Positions 10,316 through 20,862 of a DNA stretch of 64,000 bases are shown here, piece after piece. The DNA is from Seminavis robusta. Lineage: Eukaryota > Bacillariophyta > Bacillariophyceae > Naviculales > Naviculaceae. Made by a program: the position numbers and the translations under genes. The notes below the pieces were generated by a model. The model searched no databases and was not told the origin of the DNA. It saw only the letters and a list, made by a program, of their open reading frames with translations. Every line of letters starts with the position of its first letter. Positions within the stretch are counted from its first letter, which is position 1. The stretch lies in the NCBI GenBank assembly GCA_903772945.1, contig CAICTM010000023.1, forward strand, positions 117,355 through 181,354, read 5' to 3'.

Positions 10316-11765
10316 ATGTTGGCCATATCGCGTTATGTTCAGTGCTTGGCTCTCTGCATTGGCGTCCTTGCAAACGCGCAAAGGGGCGAGTCCTTTGCAC
10401 TGCCAAGGAGAGCCACTGGGTACCTCGTCAACACCAATCCTAATCGCACACCCTCTTGTGGCGTAGAGATTCTCAAATCATCAGCCGTCTCCTCAGAAGA
10501 ACAAGAGTCGTCATTTCGAGGAGGTGGAGGAGTACAGAAGAAAGATGCCTTTTGGAATGCAAAGTTGTTACGCGTTTTGTTTGCCGAAGGTATGTTGTAC
10601 GATGCTTTCACTGATTGGGTATTGTTGCTCAGATCGATGGTCAAATCTAAACTTCCCTTTTTATTTTAAAAGCGGCTGGGACATTCATTATCGTTCAGCT
10701 TGGCACAGGGGCAGTCATGTCAGCGATATTTGACGATGCCCTAGTTGGGTTGATGCAGATTGCTGCAGGTAGGCTTCGATTGGTAGATGGCACTACAGTA
10801 GTACATTATCTCTACGCATCCCTCAAGACTTCAACCTCTGTGTTTCCTATCCAGTTTGGGTTATTGCGGTTACCTTGGCCATTGCCACAACTGGGCCCAT
10901 ATCTGGGGCACACCTCAATCCAGGTGAGTGAAGAAAAATGTCTACAGTAGTCACACTCATTACTACGGCATCGAAATGGCTGCATCCTGCTGACATTTCG
11001 CTTTTCCATGAATCTCCCAGCGGTTTCCATCGCAATGTCCCTTCTCAGACCAAGCTCTTCGTTTGGGTTTGGCAAGGTTCTGTTGTACATAGCGTCGCAG
11101 CTAATTGGGGCAATTTCTGGTTCATTGATCAATCTGCTTCTTTACAAGGAAAAAATTCTTCAATTCGAAGCCAAGAACAGTATTGTCCGAGGTACAACGG
11201 CAAGCATTGCATCAGCTAAAGCATTCGGTGAATACTTTGCGTGAGTTCTCTGGGGTACCCTTTTGCCACTACACTGTACGTAATCACAATTCTGACATCT
11301 ATCTTATTATGCATTACCCAGAGAGCCCATTTCTGCAAGCTTGGCATTCCTGGTAGAGCTCTTTGGAACCGCAATGTTGTCCTTTGCAATCTTTGCCCTG
11401 ACAAACCCAAAGAATGACACCCAAAAGAACGGCGTGTACATTCCACCACTTATTGGCCTGACGGTTGGAGGGCTTATCTGCGTACTGGCGCCATTAACCC
11501 AAGCTGGATGTAAGCTCGTTGGTGGTTCGTGAGCCAAATACGCCTGGTTTCATCTCATCCCATTCACTCTTTTGATATGCTTGCGTGCTTGCTTACTTCA
11601 GTCAATCCTGCACGAGATTTTGGACCTAGGATAGTCGCGTTCTTTGCTGGGTGGAAGATGATCGCCTTTCAAGGATGGTGGGTATACGTGTTTGCACCTA
11701 TCATTGGAGCATTATTGGGGGGATTTGTCGCCGACAAGGTTCTGTATGGAGGAGACGACAACTGA
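10316..11765 (+). CDS. Aquaglyceroporin (MIP family) with a targeting presequence
   Basis: Six exons (10316-10589, 10673-10768, 10855-10923, 11021-11240, 11322-11509, 11602-11765) give 336 residues. Both pore motifs appear only after splicing: HLNPAVSIA with NPA at 145-147, and [13 protein letters not shown] with NPA at 284-286. The Asp after the second motif (NPARD) is typical of glycerol-conducting GlpF-type channels, so glycerol, urea or similar small solutes are likely substrates along with water. About six hydrophobic segments are visible. The first 90 residues form an extra domain: a hydrophobic signal-like stretch, then SFALPRR, which resembles the diatom plastid-import motif. The protein may therefore be in a plastid membrane or the secretory pathway; this is inference. 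Confidence 0.85.
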
Positions 11766-12052
11766 TCTTAGCTTGGCGACAGACTACTGCCGCGTATTGT
11801 TGCTACATAGTCCCACCAGCTCCAGTAGATTAAGCCAACAGCGTGCTCATCCTAGTTCGGTCACCTGACTCAGCGTAAAGGCACCGTGTTGCCTATTGGG
11901 CTCCGTATGGGTGTGCAAAGGAGTATGCTGCATACCTCCATTGTCGTACCGGGCTTTCGATTGGAATATCACGCGACAGGATCAAAGTGTTCGGGGCATT
12001 TCTCGAACAAGTAGTGGGTTCTTTCTGAATTTCTGTTCCTTCGAACACGGGG

Positions 12053-14287
12053 TCATGTCAATTCAGGAGTAAACCAGACCAAACTGAATCGTTCTCCATG
12101 GTACTGATTGGTCCAATGACGAAGTGCCCATCCGTCAAATTCCAGTGGTTTGAAGCGAATGTCGCATGCAAGTCCTTCCACCCTCAGCTCGCCATCATGG
12201 TAGTCACCAAGACCAACAATAATGGAAAGGCTCTGTCCGGCTCCACGTCCACTATCGACATGCGGCTGAAATTGGGCATTGGCGTTGATGGCACAGTGGG
12301 TTGATTGAGGTCTTCGACTGGTGCATTCATTAGACAACCCAATCTTTCCGTTGGGAGCTACATCAACTTTTGTGGTTTGCTCTGCAATGCGTTCTTCCAG
12401 CTCAAAAACCGCTGCGGCGAGATCTGGGAATAGTTGGTTGCCAAGCGGAAGTTCCACTTGGGATCCACTCGAAGTTTGGAGCTGCTCCTTCAGTTTGCTA
12501 TTGATGACTGTAAAAGATCCTGCCTTTCCTGTTTTTCCTCCCTGATCTGCCAGAACAGAAGATCGAGCAATCGACGTGACAGGCCACTTGCCCGTCGAGA
12601 CAATGTCTCTTAGCTTTGTCAAGACATCCATATAATCGAGCGGGGCCGGGTCTAAAGCCGAAGCGTCTAACTCACTCCGAGGGACAGAAACCTTCAAAAG
12701 CTCATGAATAGATTGTGTTGCTCTTGGTGCCACGTTGGTTTGGACATCCTTCAGCCATTGGTCTTCCGCTCTCTTTGTCCCTTCTGATGACAGGCTTCTC
12801 AGCAAGCATTGCTGAGCCCATTCTTGAGGACGCGTGTTGCCGTTGTCTCCCGGTAGTCCCAACCTGAGAACCTTTCCACAAGTATCGGATTCAAACAATG
12901 GTTTACCCGACGAGAAGCTCTCTTCAAAGTGGAATCGACATTCGGAGAGGTAGAGTCGCCCTGGTGGTGCCAAGACAGTTTCGATCAGGCTTGCTGGATC
13001 CCGCAGAGCGGTTTCCCATGCATCCATAGGAATCCATCCATGCGTCATAGCCACGGCTGTCCCTAAAATTCTCCGCACTTGCTGTGGTAAAAAAGCATCT
13101 CCCTTGATCTCCACCACCAGATTTGCATTGTCCACCATTCCGACCATGCGACAATAGTCCACGACTCTCCAAACCGATTCTTGATTGGGTGCCGCAAGTC
13201 CTCGCAGCGTTGGGTCGGCAAAGTTGTGCCATGCTTTTCGCTCTTTGGCGCCCAAGCGTCCAAAGCGACCGACGGCCATTTTGTGTTGTTGTTGATGTTT
13301 CTTTTGTTGTGATGGCAGAGGTACCATGCCACATTCGGCACCTCTCAGAGCGGTCTTGAACCGCTTGAGACAATCGGTGGGAGGTCGATGTCCCCATCCT
13401 TCCCACTGGGTCTGGAGTAGCTCGGCCCCCGGCATCCATGCCAAGGGGACCAAATAGTGATAGACCATCTGGGTACAACTGCGTTCGGCATGAAGTGTAA
13501 TATCGGAACGGAGTAGTTTGCAAGCCCATATTTGAATATTACCATTGGACAGTGCATCGGGTAGATTGGTTAAAGCCACCTCCAATTGTGGAAGTGAGGA
13601 TTGCAGGCATGTTCCCGTCATGACCAACACATCCGTGGCAGCGGGACATTCGGGGTCTTGTTGTAGAATTCTGGCCCGTAATCTCGCCAGACTGCACTGT
13701 GTTCGGCTTTCCTGGAGTTGAAAGTCCAATAGTTTATTATTAGCAGTGCCATTCGTAGAATCTGGATCGTTCTTCGTTTTCTCGATCTCATATGTTTCCA
13801 GAGTCTGTTGGACCGCCTGAAAGACTTGTTGTCCCGCCCATTCATTCCATCCCAAATCATTGTCTATACCGGTACCCTGTAAAAGATTGCTGTCATTATC
13901 ATCATCATGAGGAACATGATAATATCCAAACCAAATGGCCAGGGATTGCTTGACAATGGGGTCTTCTGTGGTAGCACTGGGCGCCCGGGGATTATCACTG
14001 GTACATCCATCGGCTCGCAGGTGCCGAAAGATGGCATTTCGGGACGCAAACTTGGAGTGACAAAACTGGCAGGAAAAGGCAGGGGCTGCTGTCATGTCTG
14101 TGGATAGTACGTCACGAGTCGCTTGTCGTGGTATCCTACTGCTAGCTGGCCTTGTCAGAACAAAGTAATCATGGATCTTTTCGCGTCGGAGGCAGGTGCG
14201 AGGAACCAAGCCAAATGCTGGATCCGAAGGGAACACTGTCAGTATTATAAAGATGAAAACGCATCCGACAGACCATGTCCTGATCAT
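12053..14287 (-). CDS. TruA/Pus1-like pseudouridine synthase fused to zinc finger and 2OG-Fe(II) oxygenase
   Basis: Single open frame of 744 residues from the ATG at 14287. In order: a signal-like hydrophobic N-terminus ending in AFGLVPR (resembling a diatom plastid presequence); a CCHC/C2H2-like finger CQFCHSKFASRNAIFRHLR near residues 72-90; a TruA-fold region with SLAIWFGYYH, LHAERSCTQMVYHYLVP and VVEIKGDAFLPQQVRRILG; a linker; and a C-terminal 2OG-Fe(II) oxygenase-like segment with FQPHVDSG (HxD), SLSIIVGLGDYHDGELRVEG and GERFSLVWF. TruA enzymes isomerise uridine in tRNA; 2OG enzymes hydroxylate nucleic acids or proteins. The TruA catalytic Asp (normally in an RTD motif) is not evident: the best candidate reads SRTQ. 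The first domain may be inactive or may belong to a divergent subfamily. Confidence 0.72.
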   Translation of the reverse strand: MIRTWSVGCVFIFIILTVFPSDPAFGLVPRTCLRREKIHDYFVLTRPASSRIPRQATRDVLSTDMTAAPAFSCQFCHSKFASRNAIFRHLRADGCTSDNPRAPSATTEDPIVKQSLAIWFGYYHVPHDDDNDSNLLQGTGIDNDLGWNEWAGQQVFQAVQQTLETYEIEKTKNDPDSTNGTANNKLLDFQLQESRTQCSLARLRARILQQDPECPAATDVLVMTGTCLQSSLPQLEVALTNLPDALSNGNIQIWACKLLRSDITLHAERSCTQMVYHYLVPLAWMPGAELLQTQWEGWGHRPPTDCLKRFKTALRGAECGMVPLPSQQKKHQQQHKMAVGRFGRLGAKERKAWHNFADPTLRGLAAPNQESVWRVVDYCRMVGMVDNANLVVEIKGDAFLPQQVRRILGTAVAMTHGWIPMDAWETALRDPASLIETVLAPPGRLYLSECRFHFEESFSSGKPLFESDTCGKVLRLGLPGDNGNTRPQEWAQQCLLRSLSSEGTKRAEDQWLKDVQTNVAPRATQSIHELLKVSVPRSELDASALDPAPLDYMDVLTKLRDIVSTGKWPVTSIARSSVLADQGGKTGKAGSFTVINSKLKEQLQTSSGSQVELPLGNQLFPDLAAAVFELEERIAEQTTKVDVAPNGKIGLSNECTSRRPQSTHCAINANAQFQPHVDSGRGAGQSLSIIVGLGDYHDGELRVEGLACDIRFKPLEFDGWALRHWTNQYHGERFSLVWFTPELT

Positions 14288-14607
14288 TCTGATGATGAAT
14301 GAGACTGTTCTATCCGTCAAGGAGATTTGATGATATGATTATGATGTCCTGTCGGAGAGAAAGAAGGAATGGGTGGGCTTGGCACTTGGCATGGAGCCAT
14401 CATCCATCGATCGACTGACGCCATGTGAGAAACAACGGCCAGAATTCAAATTGAAGCCGGCAAGGTTAACGCTACTAGTAAAAGCTGATCAAAGGCAAAG
14501 GGGTTAAAAACGTTTGAAGGTCAAACGCCTCCTGAAGGTGCAAAACAATGTGATGGATGGGATGTTGTTTCATGCTTTCCTCTGCAGGGACGATTTCAGT
14601 CCGGCTT

Positions 14608-14919
14608 CAATGGAGTTGCGGGAATACCTGTTTTACATGTTCATCAGACAGTTCCAACTGTTTCTTTTGGAAGAATGACTGAAAACAGAAGAATGACACA
14701 ATCTGGAAGAATGACACAATCCGGAAGACTGATGCAATCTGGAAGGTTCTACGTAGAAACGCGTAGAAACTAGTACCAGGTGACGTAATCTGGAAGAATG
14801 ACACAATCTGGAAGAATGACACAATCTGGAAGCATGACTCAAAGTAGAAGATTAACACAAGGTGCTGGTGACCAACAAAAAGGAACTGTTGCAAGAGCCC
14901 ATTCCCCGCAACTCCAATT
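14608..14919. repeat. Second foldback region with tandem core GGAAGAATGACACAATCT
   Basis: Five to six copies of an 18-base unit, GGAAGAATGACACAATCT and variants, occupy about 14690-14845. They are flanked by inverted copies of CAATGGAGTTGCGGGAAT (14608-14625) and ATTCCCCGCAACTCCAATTG (14901-14920). Short frames on both strands here only translate the repeat. Confidence 0.55.
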
Positions 14920-15092
14920 GCTGGATTTTTCAATACCGGTTTTCAAAAAATTCCGTGCTATTCCTGGGACCACTCAGGATGAAAGACGTCTTGAGCGATG
15001 AAAACCGTTTTGCACCTGGTAGCAAGGCAAAGACCAAAGCAAACAGCAGACCAAACAAAGGCAAGCAGAAGGAACTATCAATAATCAATTGC

Positions 15093-15101
15093 ATGTTGTA
15101 A
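15093..15101 (+). promoter_or_regulatory. Minimal upstream ORF (ATG TTG TAA) two bases before a start codon
   Basis: An ATG followed after one codon by TAA ends two bases before the ATG at 15104. Such short upstream frames usually lower or condition translation of the following frame. Its presence in the transcript is unproven. Confidence 0.3.
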
Positions 15102-15103
15102 CC

Positions 15104-15721
15104 ATGATCCGACGTACAAAACACGGAGACAACGCCCCATCGTCAGGCCCATCATCGGGTGGTGTTGCATTGAAAGGGCTTCGATCTCCTGGTAGTGCCT
15201 CTTCCAAACGCAAAGAAGACGGCACTAAAATGTCTCCAGCAACACTGTTGATGATTGTCTGTGTGGCGCTGTTTGGTGGCGTTGCCATTCTCTCCTTCTT
15301 GTCTCCTTCCTCAGTCCACAATGCCGAGAAGAGTCTCTACGAAGCGGAACAAATGGTCGAGAGCAATCTCTTTGGCGGCGGTGTCCACGAAACCGCGGCG
15401 CCCCCCAAAGAAGAACCCCCCAAACCCAAACACCGATCCCTCGATGCCTCCTCGGCCATGCTGCAGCAAGATTCCACATGGGTCGATGGCGAAAAGAAAT
15501 TGAAACAGCAACTCAAACTCTTGGCGGCACGACAAGCCCAAGGCAAAGATTTGGGAGTCCCCGCTCTGACACGATGGCTGGGCGATGACATTCCTGCTTG
15601 GGCGGGAGAAGGAGTCGATGTGGAAGATTGGAAACAAAAAGTCGATCGACGATATGCCGAAATGAGAGAAGAAGAAAATCAATGGAGACAAAAAGTGGCC
15701 CAATTTATGGAGGAATCATAG
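15104..15721 (+). CDS. Single-pass membrane protein of unknown function
   Basis: Intronless frame of 205 residues. The N-terminal 40 residues are Ser/Gly- and Lys/Arg-rich. A transmembrane helix follows at about 43-66 (MSPATLLMIVCVALFGGVAI), suggesting a type II membrane protein. The lumenal part has a Pro/Lys linker (PPKEEPPKPKH), a helix-rich segment and a charged C-terminus. I do not recognise a family. The frame is open a few codons further upstream without an ATG, so the first ATG is used. Confidence 0.75.
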   Translation: MIRRTKHGDNAPSSGPSSGGVALKGLRSPGSASSKRKEDGTKMSPATLLMIVCVALFGGVAILSFLSPSSVHNAEKSLYEAEQMVESNLFGGGVHETAAPPKEEPPKPKHRSLDASSAMLQQDSTWVDGEKKLKQQLKLLAARQAQGKDLGVPALTRWLGDDIPAWAGEGVDVEDWKQKVDRRYAEMREEENQWRQKVAQFMEES

Positions 15722-16164
15722 AAATTCACAACAACAACAAAATTATGGCACATCAGCTAGCTGATGTTTATTTGAACAAGGGAAAAAGACAGAATATGGA
15801 TCATTACAACTATAATGTTTCGAGCAGAGAGAGCAAAAGTCATTTGACTCCACCCCATCAATCAACTGGAATCGAATCAAGGATCAGAGCAATTTTGGTC
15901 TACATGTACATGTATTCTTCTTGTCTGTTCAATCAATCAATCAACACCTACGTGTAGTTACAGTGAACTTTCTTGGCCATCATGCTATGCTGCTTCCGTT
16001 GGTTTTGGTACGGTAGCTAAGTGATTAGCAACAAAAATTGTTAAGAAGTCTACTAGCTACGGTAGGACCTATAGTATGGTGCTGCCTTCCAGATCCTGCA
16101 CTACGATCTCATGCTGCTGGCACCTAACAGTACGGTACAGTACCGTAGTTATGGTTGGCAATAT
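15722..16164. other. Convergent intergenic region
   Basis: Lies between the ends of two converging genes, so it should contain both 3' UTRs. An open frame overlapping the preceding gene runs into it, but no gene is supported. Confidence 0.5.
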
Positions 16165-17314
16165 TTAACGATTTTTGTTGTGCTGCTTCCAATCCTCCAT
16201 GAACGGAGCAGCAATGGCAAAGATTCGGGTGAAACAGTTGTAGGGCACCCAAAAGGTTCCCATGCGACTGGACCAAGCCAGTCCTCCTAGATCCCTCAAT
16301 GCAGCCCGTCCAATACTTCGAAAGATATCATCTGGCAATTCCGACGGTGGAACTGCCGATTTGGCCGCCGCTTCAATCATTTCCACCTTGTGATCTAAAT
16401 TCTGATAGAAATTGGATGCCACCGGGGATGGATGTACCGCCACCACATCAATGCCAAGACTGGCCACTTCAATGTGCAAACAACTATATAGATAGATAGA
16501 TGATTGAACATGGTGGATGGATGGATTGTGAGGAACAAACAGGAAACATCCATAATAATGACAGTACAAAAAATCACAGTTGTTGTAAAGTATAAACTCA
16601 CGCCGCAAATTGGGATACAAACGCCTTGGTGGCGGCGTACATGGCAGCAAAGGGCGCCGGAATGAATCCCGCCACACTGGAAGTGAATACGATGCATCCC
16701 TTTTTCTTGGACGAAACCAATTTCTTGACAAAGAAATGTGCCACATTGACTCCCGCCGTGGCATTGCATTCGATATTGGCGAGTAGTTTTCCAATGGGTG
16801 CTTGATCCAAAAACCCTGTCACAATAAATCCGGCATTGTTGAAAATAATGGGCACATCGATATCTTTGGTAGCCTCATCGATTTGTTTCATGTAATCGAC
16901 TCCCGGACTGAATGTACATCCGACCGACCTGAATTGTTGTTTGGGATAGTGTTCCTTCAATGCTTCCATGGTTTCTTTGAGGAATTTGTCATCGAGCGAC
17001 ACAATGACGACATTTAATCCTTGACTGGCCAATTTAAAGGCCAATGCTTTGCCAATGCCCGATCCACCGCCCGTGACCAATGCCCATTCGGCATTGTACT
17101 TTTCCTTGAGATTGGGAATCGATCCAAATGCCATGTGGAGTTGGGGGATCAAGTAGGCCACCAACCAAAAGACGGTCGGAAAGGCAAATAGAAGAGACAC
17201 ATAGAGCAGAGCGGATGAAGAAGCAGAAGAGGGATTTTCGCAAGTGCCCTCTTCAGCAGCAGCAACAACGGAGGTTGCCAGGATGGTCAAGAAAGGCATG
17301 AGGGTGGTCCACAT
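16165..17314 (-). CDS. Membrane-anchored short-chain dehydrogenase/reductase
   Basis: Two exons (17314-16602 and 16483-16165; 118-nt intron) give 343 residues. The N-terminus has hydrophobic segments at about 5-20 and 35-57, and then the Rossmann fold begins: TGGGSGIG at 81-88 (cofactor loop), NNAG, the Ser loop (FTSSVAGF) and YAATK with Y226 and K230 as the catalytic pair. This arrangement, with membrane anchor and NNAG, resembles 17-beta-hydroxysteroid dehydrogenase/3-ketoacyl-CoA reductase types, which act at the ER on lipids; the substrate cannot be read from sequence. The intron begins GTGAGT and ends in a GATA-type microsatellite before the acceptor. The gene is divergent from the GPI8 gene, 273 bp apart. 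Confidence 0.85.
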
Positions 17315-17587
17315 CTTGATACAACAACAGATCCAACAACTAATGTATATTTAGTAGAAAAGAATGACAACAGAAACAATGCTGACTGTGCTCTTCCTGG
17401 ACCGATGCGGCTTTGTTTGGATCCATGACTGGTTTGTTCGATTGTCCATGGTGAGTCACGAGATCTTTGTGGAGTTGAGTCCAATGAGTCGATTGGAGAA
17501 ACAAAGAGACAACGACCATGACACAACGACCATGACATGACACTTACTTTGCATCGATCATAGCAAAAGCATAGAATAGCACCCACC
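17315..17587. promoter_or_regulatory. Shared divergent promoter region
   Basis: Only 273 bases separate the start codons of the SDR gene (minus) and the GPI8 gene (plus), so both promoters and 5' UTRs must fit here. No specific factor site was identified. Confidence 0.4.
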
Positions 17588-18748
17588 ATGTCAACCTCAT
17601 CATCTTCTTCTCCATATTCTAATTCTGATGTTACCAACAACCACGCCGTGATTGTATCATCATCTCGGTATTGGTTCAATTATCGGCACATTAACAATGC
17701 GTTGGCATTCTATCAACTCGTCAAGGCGAATGGGATTCCCGATGAAAATATCATTTTGTTTTTGGCGGATGATGTGCCCTCCAATGCCCGTAATCCGTTC
17801 AAGAATGGCATGTATTGGAACGGTATTGACGATTCCAGAACGCTATACGATGCATCCATTGAAATTGATTATCGAGGAGAAGATGTCACGGTCGAAAATC
17901 TGGTACGAGTCTTGTTGGGACGGCAAGGAGAAGCTAGTAGTACTAGTAGTAGTGGACAACAGAGACGACACTTGATGACGGATGAAAACAGCAATATTCT
18001 CATCTTTTTGACAGGACATGGAGGAGACCAATTCTTCAAATTCCAAGACATTGAAGAAATCACGTCGGAAGAAATTGCTTCGGTGCTAGAAGAAATGCAT
18101 CGTCGCAAGAGATACAAGGAAATACTACTCGTGGCCGATACCTGTCAAGCATTTACACTGGGAGATCACATTACGGCACCCAATGTCATGGTCATTGGAA
18201 GCAGTCTCCGAGGAGAATCTTCCTATGCACACCACTCGGATACCAAATTGGGATTGAGTGTCATGGAACGTTACACTCATGCGTTTGTGCAGTTTCTCAA
18301 AAGCAACAAACAAATTAAGGGAGTCTTGACACCCGGTTTGACCATTCGCAAGGCCATGGTAGAGCCCTATTCCTTTGCACAACAGCGGGCTCATGTGGGA
18401 TTTCGTGAAGATCTCATGCAACGGCGGACCGTCGATGAGGTACTGCTATCCGATTTTTTCTTCAACAATCAACTACTTCACAAACAACAGCAACAACAAC
18501 AATTAAATCAAAATCAAACCAGACTCGTGTCCCAAAATGCCCTGCCCATTCGTCCCATTGGACGATTGGACATGCCAACAACAACAAAACCAAAATCAAC
18601 AGCAAGAAGAATGATAATAGACCAGCAGCCTGCAAGAGAGGAATACAAGGTAGAACTCGTCCCAGTCTACAATCCATCCGATCCACCCTTTTTGGCAGCC
18701 GTGGTCATCTTGTTGAGTTTCGTCATGGTGCTCTCCAAGCGGACATGA
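17588..18748 (+). CDS. PIGK: GPI-anchor transamidase catalytic subunit (GPI8/PIG-K)
   Basis: Intronless frame of 386 residues. The C13-peptidase core is clear: NHAVIVSSSRYWFNYRH near the start, the catalytic His in LTGHGG (H144), the catalytic Cys in ADTCQA (C186), and family stretches such as NVMVIGSSLRGESSYAHHSD. PIG-K is the cysteine-protease-like subunit of the ER transamidase that cleaves the C-terminal GPI signal and attaches the anchor. A C-terminal hydrophobic helix (FLAAVVILLSFVMVL) fits the single transmembrane anchor of the family. A Gln-rich stretch and a TSSSGQQRR insert are local oddities. A canonical cleavable signal is not obvious at the N-terminus. Confidence 0.93.
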   Translation: MSTSSSSSPYSNSDVTNNHAVIVSSSRYWFNYRHINNALAFYQLVKANGIPDENIILFLADDVPSNARNPFKNGMYWNGIDDSRTLYDASIEIDYRGEDVTVENLVRVLLGRQGEASSTSSSGQQRRHLMTDENSNILIFLTGHGGDQFFKFQDIEEITSEEIASVLEEMHRRKRYKEILLVADTCQAFTLGDHITAPNVMVIGSSLRGESSYAHHSDTKLGLSVMERYTHAFVQFLKSNKQIKGVLTPGLTIRKAMVEPYSFAQQRAHVGFREDLMQRRTVDEVLLSDFFFNNQLLHKQQQQQQLNQNQTRLVSQNALPIRPIGRLDMPTTTKPKSTARRMIIDQQPAREEYKVELVPVYNPSDPPFLAAVVILLSFVMVLSKRT

Positions 18749-19861
18749 TGGATAGATAGATCCATGGATGGATGGATGGTGCTTCATTGTCGAAACATAG
18801 AATCTCAAAGTTGACTCTAACAGGGCAGCTGATGCATGTCGTCTTAAAAGACAAGATGGAATCCGCCACAATTGGTGGTGCTGTGTAGATTGCTACTAGT
18901 ATGCTTTTCCTTTGGGGCTTCCTGTTTCATGTGTTTTTGACACGAAGAACTCACCTTGGGTGTGGATCAGAGCCAACTCTTCTACTATTATAGCTGGATA
19001 TGCATACAATGATAGGCCCATGCTTCTGGTCATTCAAAAAAACCAATAAAGGCTGGCACAGGAATACCAAACTAGAAAAGCGCTTTCTGTGCATTAGCTA
19101 GCTACCACCCAAACTATTTCAGGAACTGTGCAGGGTACCGGTATTTTTGGGGATCACCTGAATGGTTGTGGTTTTCCAGTAAAAGACCCAAAGCAGTTGC
19201 AGGCAGCTTGAGCTTCAAGCATCCAAGAAGGGAAACCAAGCAGTGGTGAATTCCGCCTTGGTAACCATTACTACCGTATAAGCAGCTATCGCTCCACTAA
19301 TAAGCTAGACTGCTAGCTAGCTTTGGCTGGGTACTTCACAAAGCCAGAACAAGCTTGGGCAACTTCGTCAAGATCAACAACCACTCCCACCAGCCTCCAC
19401 CGGGAGGGACAGAGCTTTGCAAGACGAGGAGCCTTCATTCGCGCGACGCTGCGCGGGCACAAGAAGTCTCCCACCAATCAAAAGAAGCGTCGCCGAAAAA
19501 GACGTTGAGTCAGACTGCATGCACCGCTTCGTGGACTGTGCCAACAACAGCTGCTACCATGCCACCGCAACACCACTCGAGCCGTTCTTCATTGCTCTTT
19601 GTTATTGACAGGACCCAACAGCCTCAACCATGGCATGACGATTCATTCGATCTTGGCTACCATCACAGAGTAGCCAGTATCATCATCGCGTCCTGGATTG
19701 ATAGCTATTAGCTAGCTAGCCAGTGAATCTGAATCACCCAACCGGCTTTGCTTCTTGGGAGCTATTTTAAAGGATACCCCTGGGTATCTTGTTCCGATTG
19801 GAGAGCTCACAAACTTTACCAACTCTCTCCTCACAAACCACGAAACAAACGAACAATCAAG
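18749..19861. other. Intergenic region
   Basis: About 1.1 kb with only short overlapping frames (around 19323-19711) that lack family resemblance. The last 100 bases contain ATTTTAAAGGATACCCC and a C/A-rich leader just before the next start. Confidence 0.5.
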
Positions 19862-20862
19862 ATGATTTCCCTACGAAAAGCAAGCGCCATGATTCTCTGC
19901 TGGACATTGACAGTCGCTGTCAATGGCTTGATCACAGCGTCTTCCATCTCCTGGCGTCCCGTCTTTGGACTGACTGTCGCCAGAACCACACCGCAACCAA
20001 CCACTACTGTTACTACTGTGCCACGTGGGGGCAGTAGTAGCTGCCAAACATCTTCCAAGGTTCAACAAGCGGAAGAAACACTGGATCGAGTGTTGGAAGA
20101 TGCCAAAGACCAAGACAAAAAGTTTCATGTGCAAGGATGGCGATGGCATACCATGTCGGTGCTACGAGACGCGGAACGACTGCAAGCATTGGCTCTCCGG
20201 ACTACAGGCGACGATTTATCGCAACTGCAAAAAGCGGCGGATTACGTGGTGGATTTCAATCTGAAAGCACTGCATCGCGTCGAAAACATGTTCTTTCCGT
20301 GGATGCGACAACACATGCAGGAATCCAAAACGGCACAACCAGAAACCAAACAAGCGTTTAATGCCATTGTGGAAAACCTGGAAGCAGACCAAAAGAGACT
20401 GGCAGAATTGGGAAAGAGTATTGTAAGTGTGGACGTTCGTAGGGACTGGACCAAAGAAGGGATCGATCTCATGCTCTATCTTTTCTTCTTGCTTGACAGA
20501 CACAAACATTCTCCAACAGACCAAACCCCAGCGTCGCTAGTGCTGTGGCAACGCAATCGGAAGAATTGGCCAACCTTGCTCGATCCATGCTGGAACGCGA
20601 ACTGGACTATGTCATTCCCACTGTCGGGCTCTGTGTTCCCGAAAATGATCAACAGAAATTCAACAATCAAGTCATCAAATTCCTCGGTGTCTTGGAAGCA
20701 AGAGTTCATTTGGTGCACATGCACGAAGTTGTCACGGAATCCAAAAGTGATCTAGAGGAACAACTGTGGAAAGAAAGCATTCCCTCCTTGCCACGCAGCT
20801 TGATCCCACGATGGAAGAGAACACTCTACGAACCCATGGCTGGCATGTTGGAGTTGCAATAA
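19862..20862 (+). CDS. Secreted or organellar hemerythrin-like protein
   Basis: Exons 19862-20422 and 20500-20862 (77-nt intron, phase 0) give 307 residues. The N-terminus has a signal-like hydrophobic stretch (MILCWTLTVAVNGLI). The mature part is helical. HTMSVLRDAERLQ, ALHRVENMFFPWM and VHLVHMHEVV have the spacing expected of a four-helix HHE cation-binding (hemerythrin-like) protein, which would bind iron or oxygen; the His/Glu ligands were assigned only by eye. An alternative is an unrelated helical bundle. Confidence 0.6.

Noticed and set aside
14607-15001. Overlapping ORFs on both strands
   Set aside because: They translate the GGAAGAATGACACAATCT repeat in different frames; no ATG context or family resemblance.
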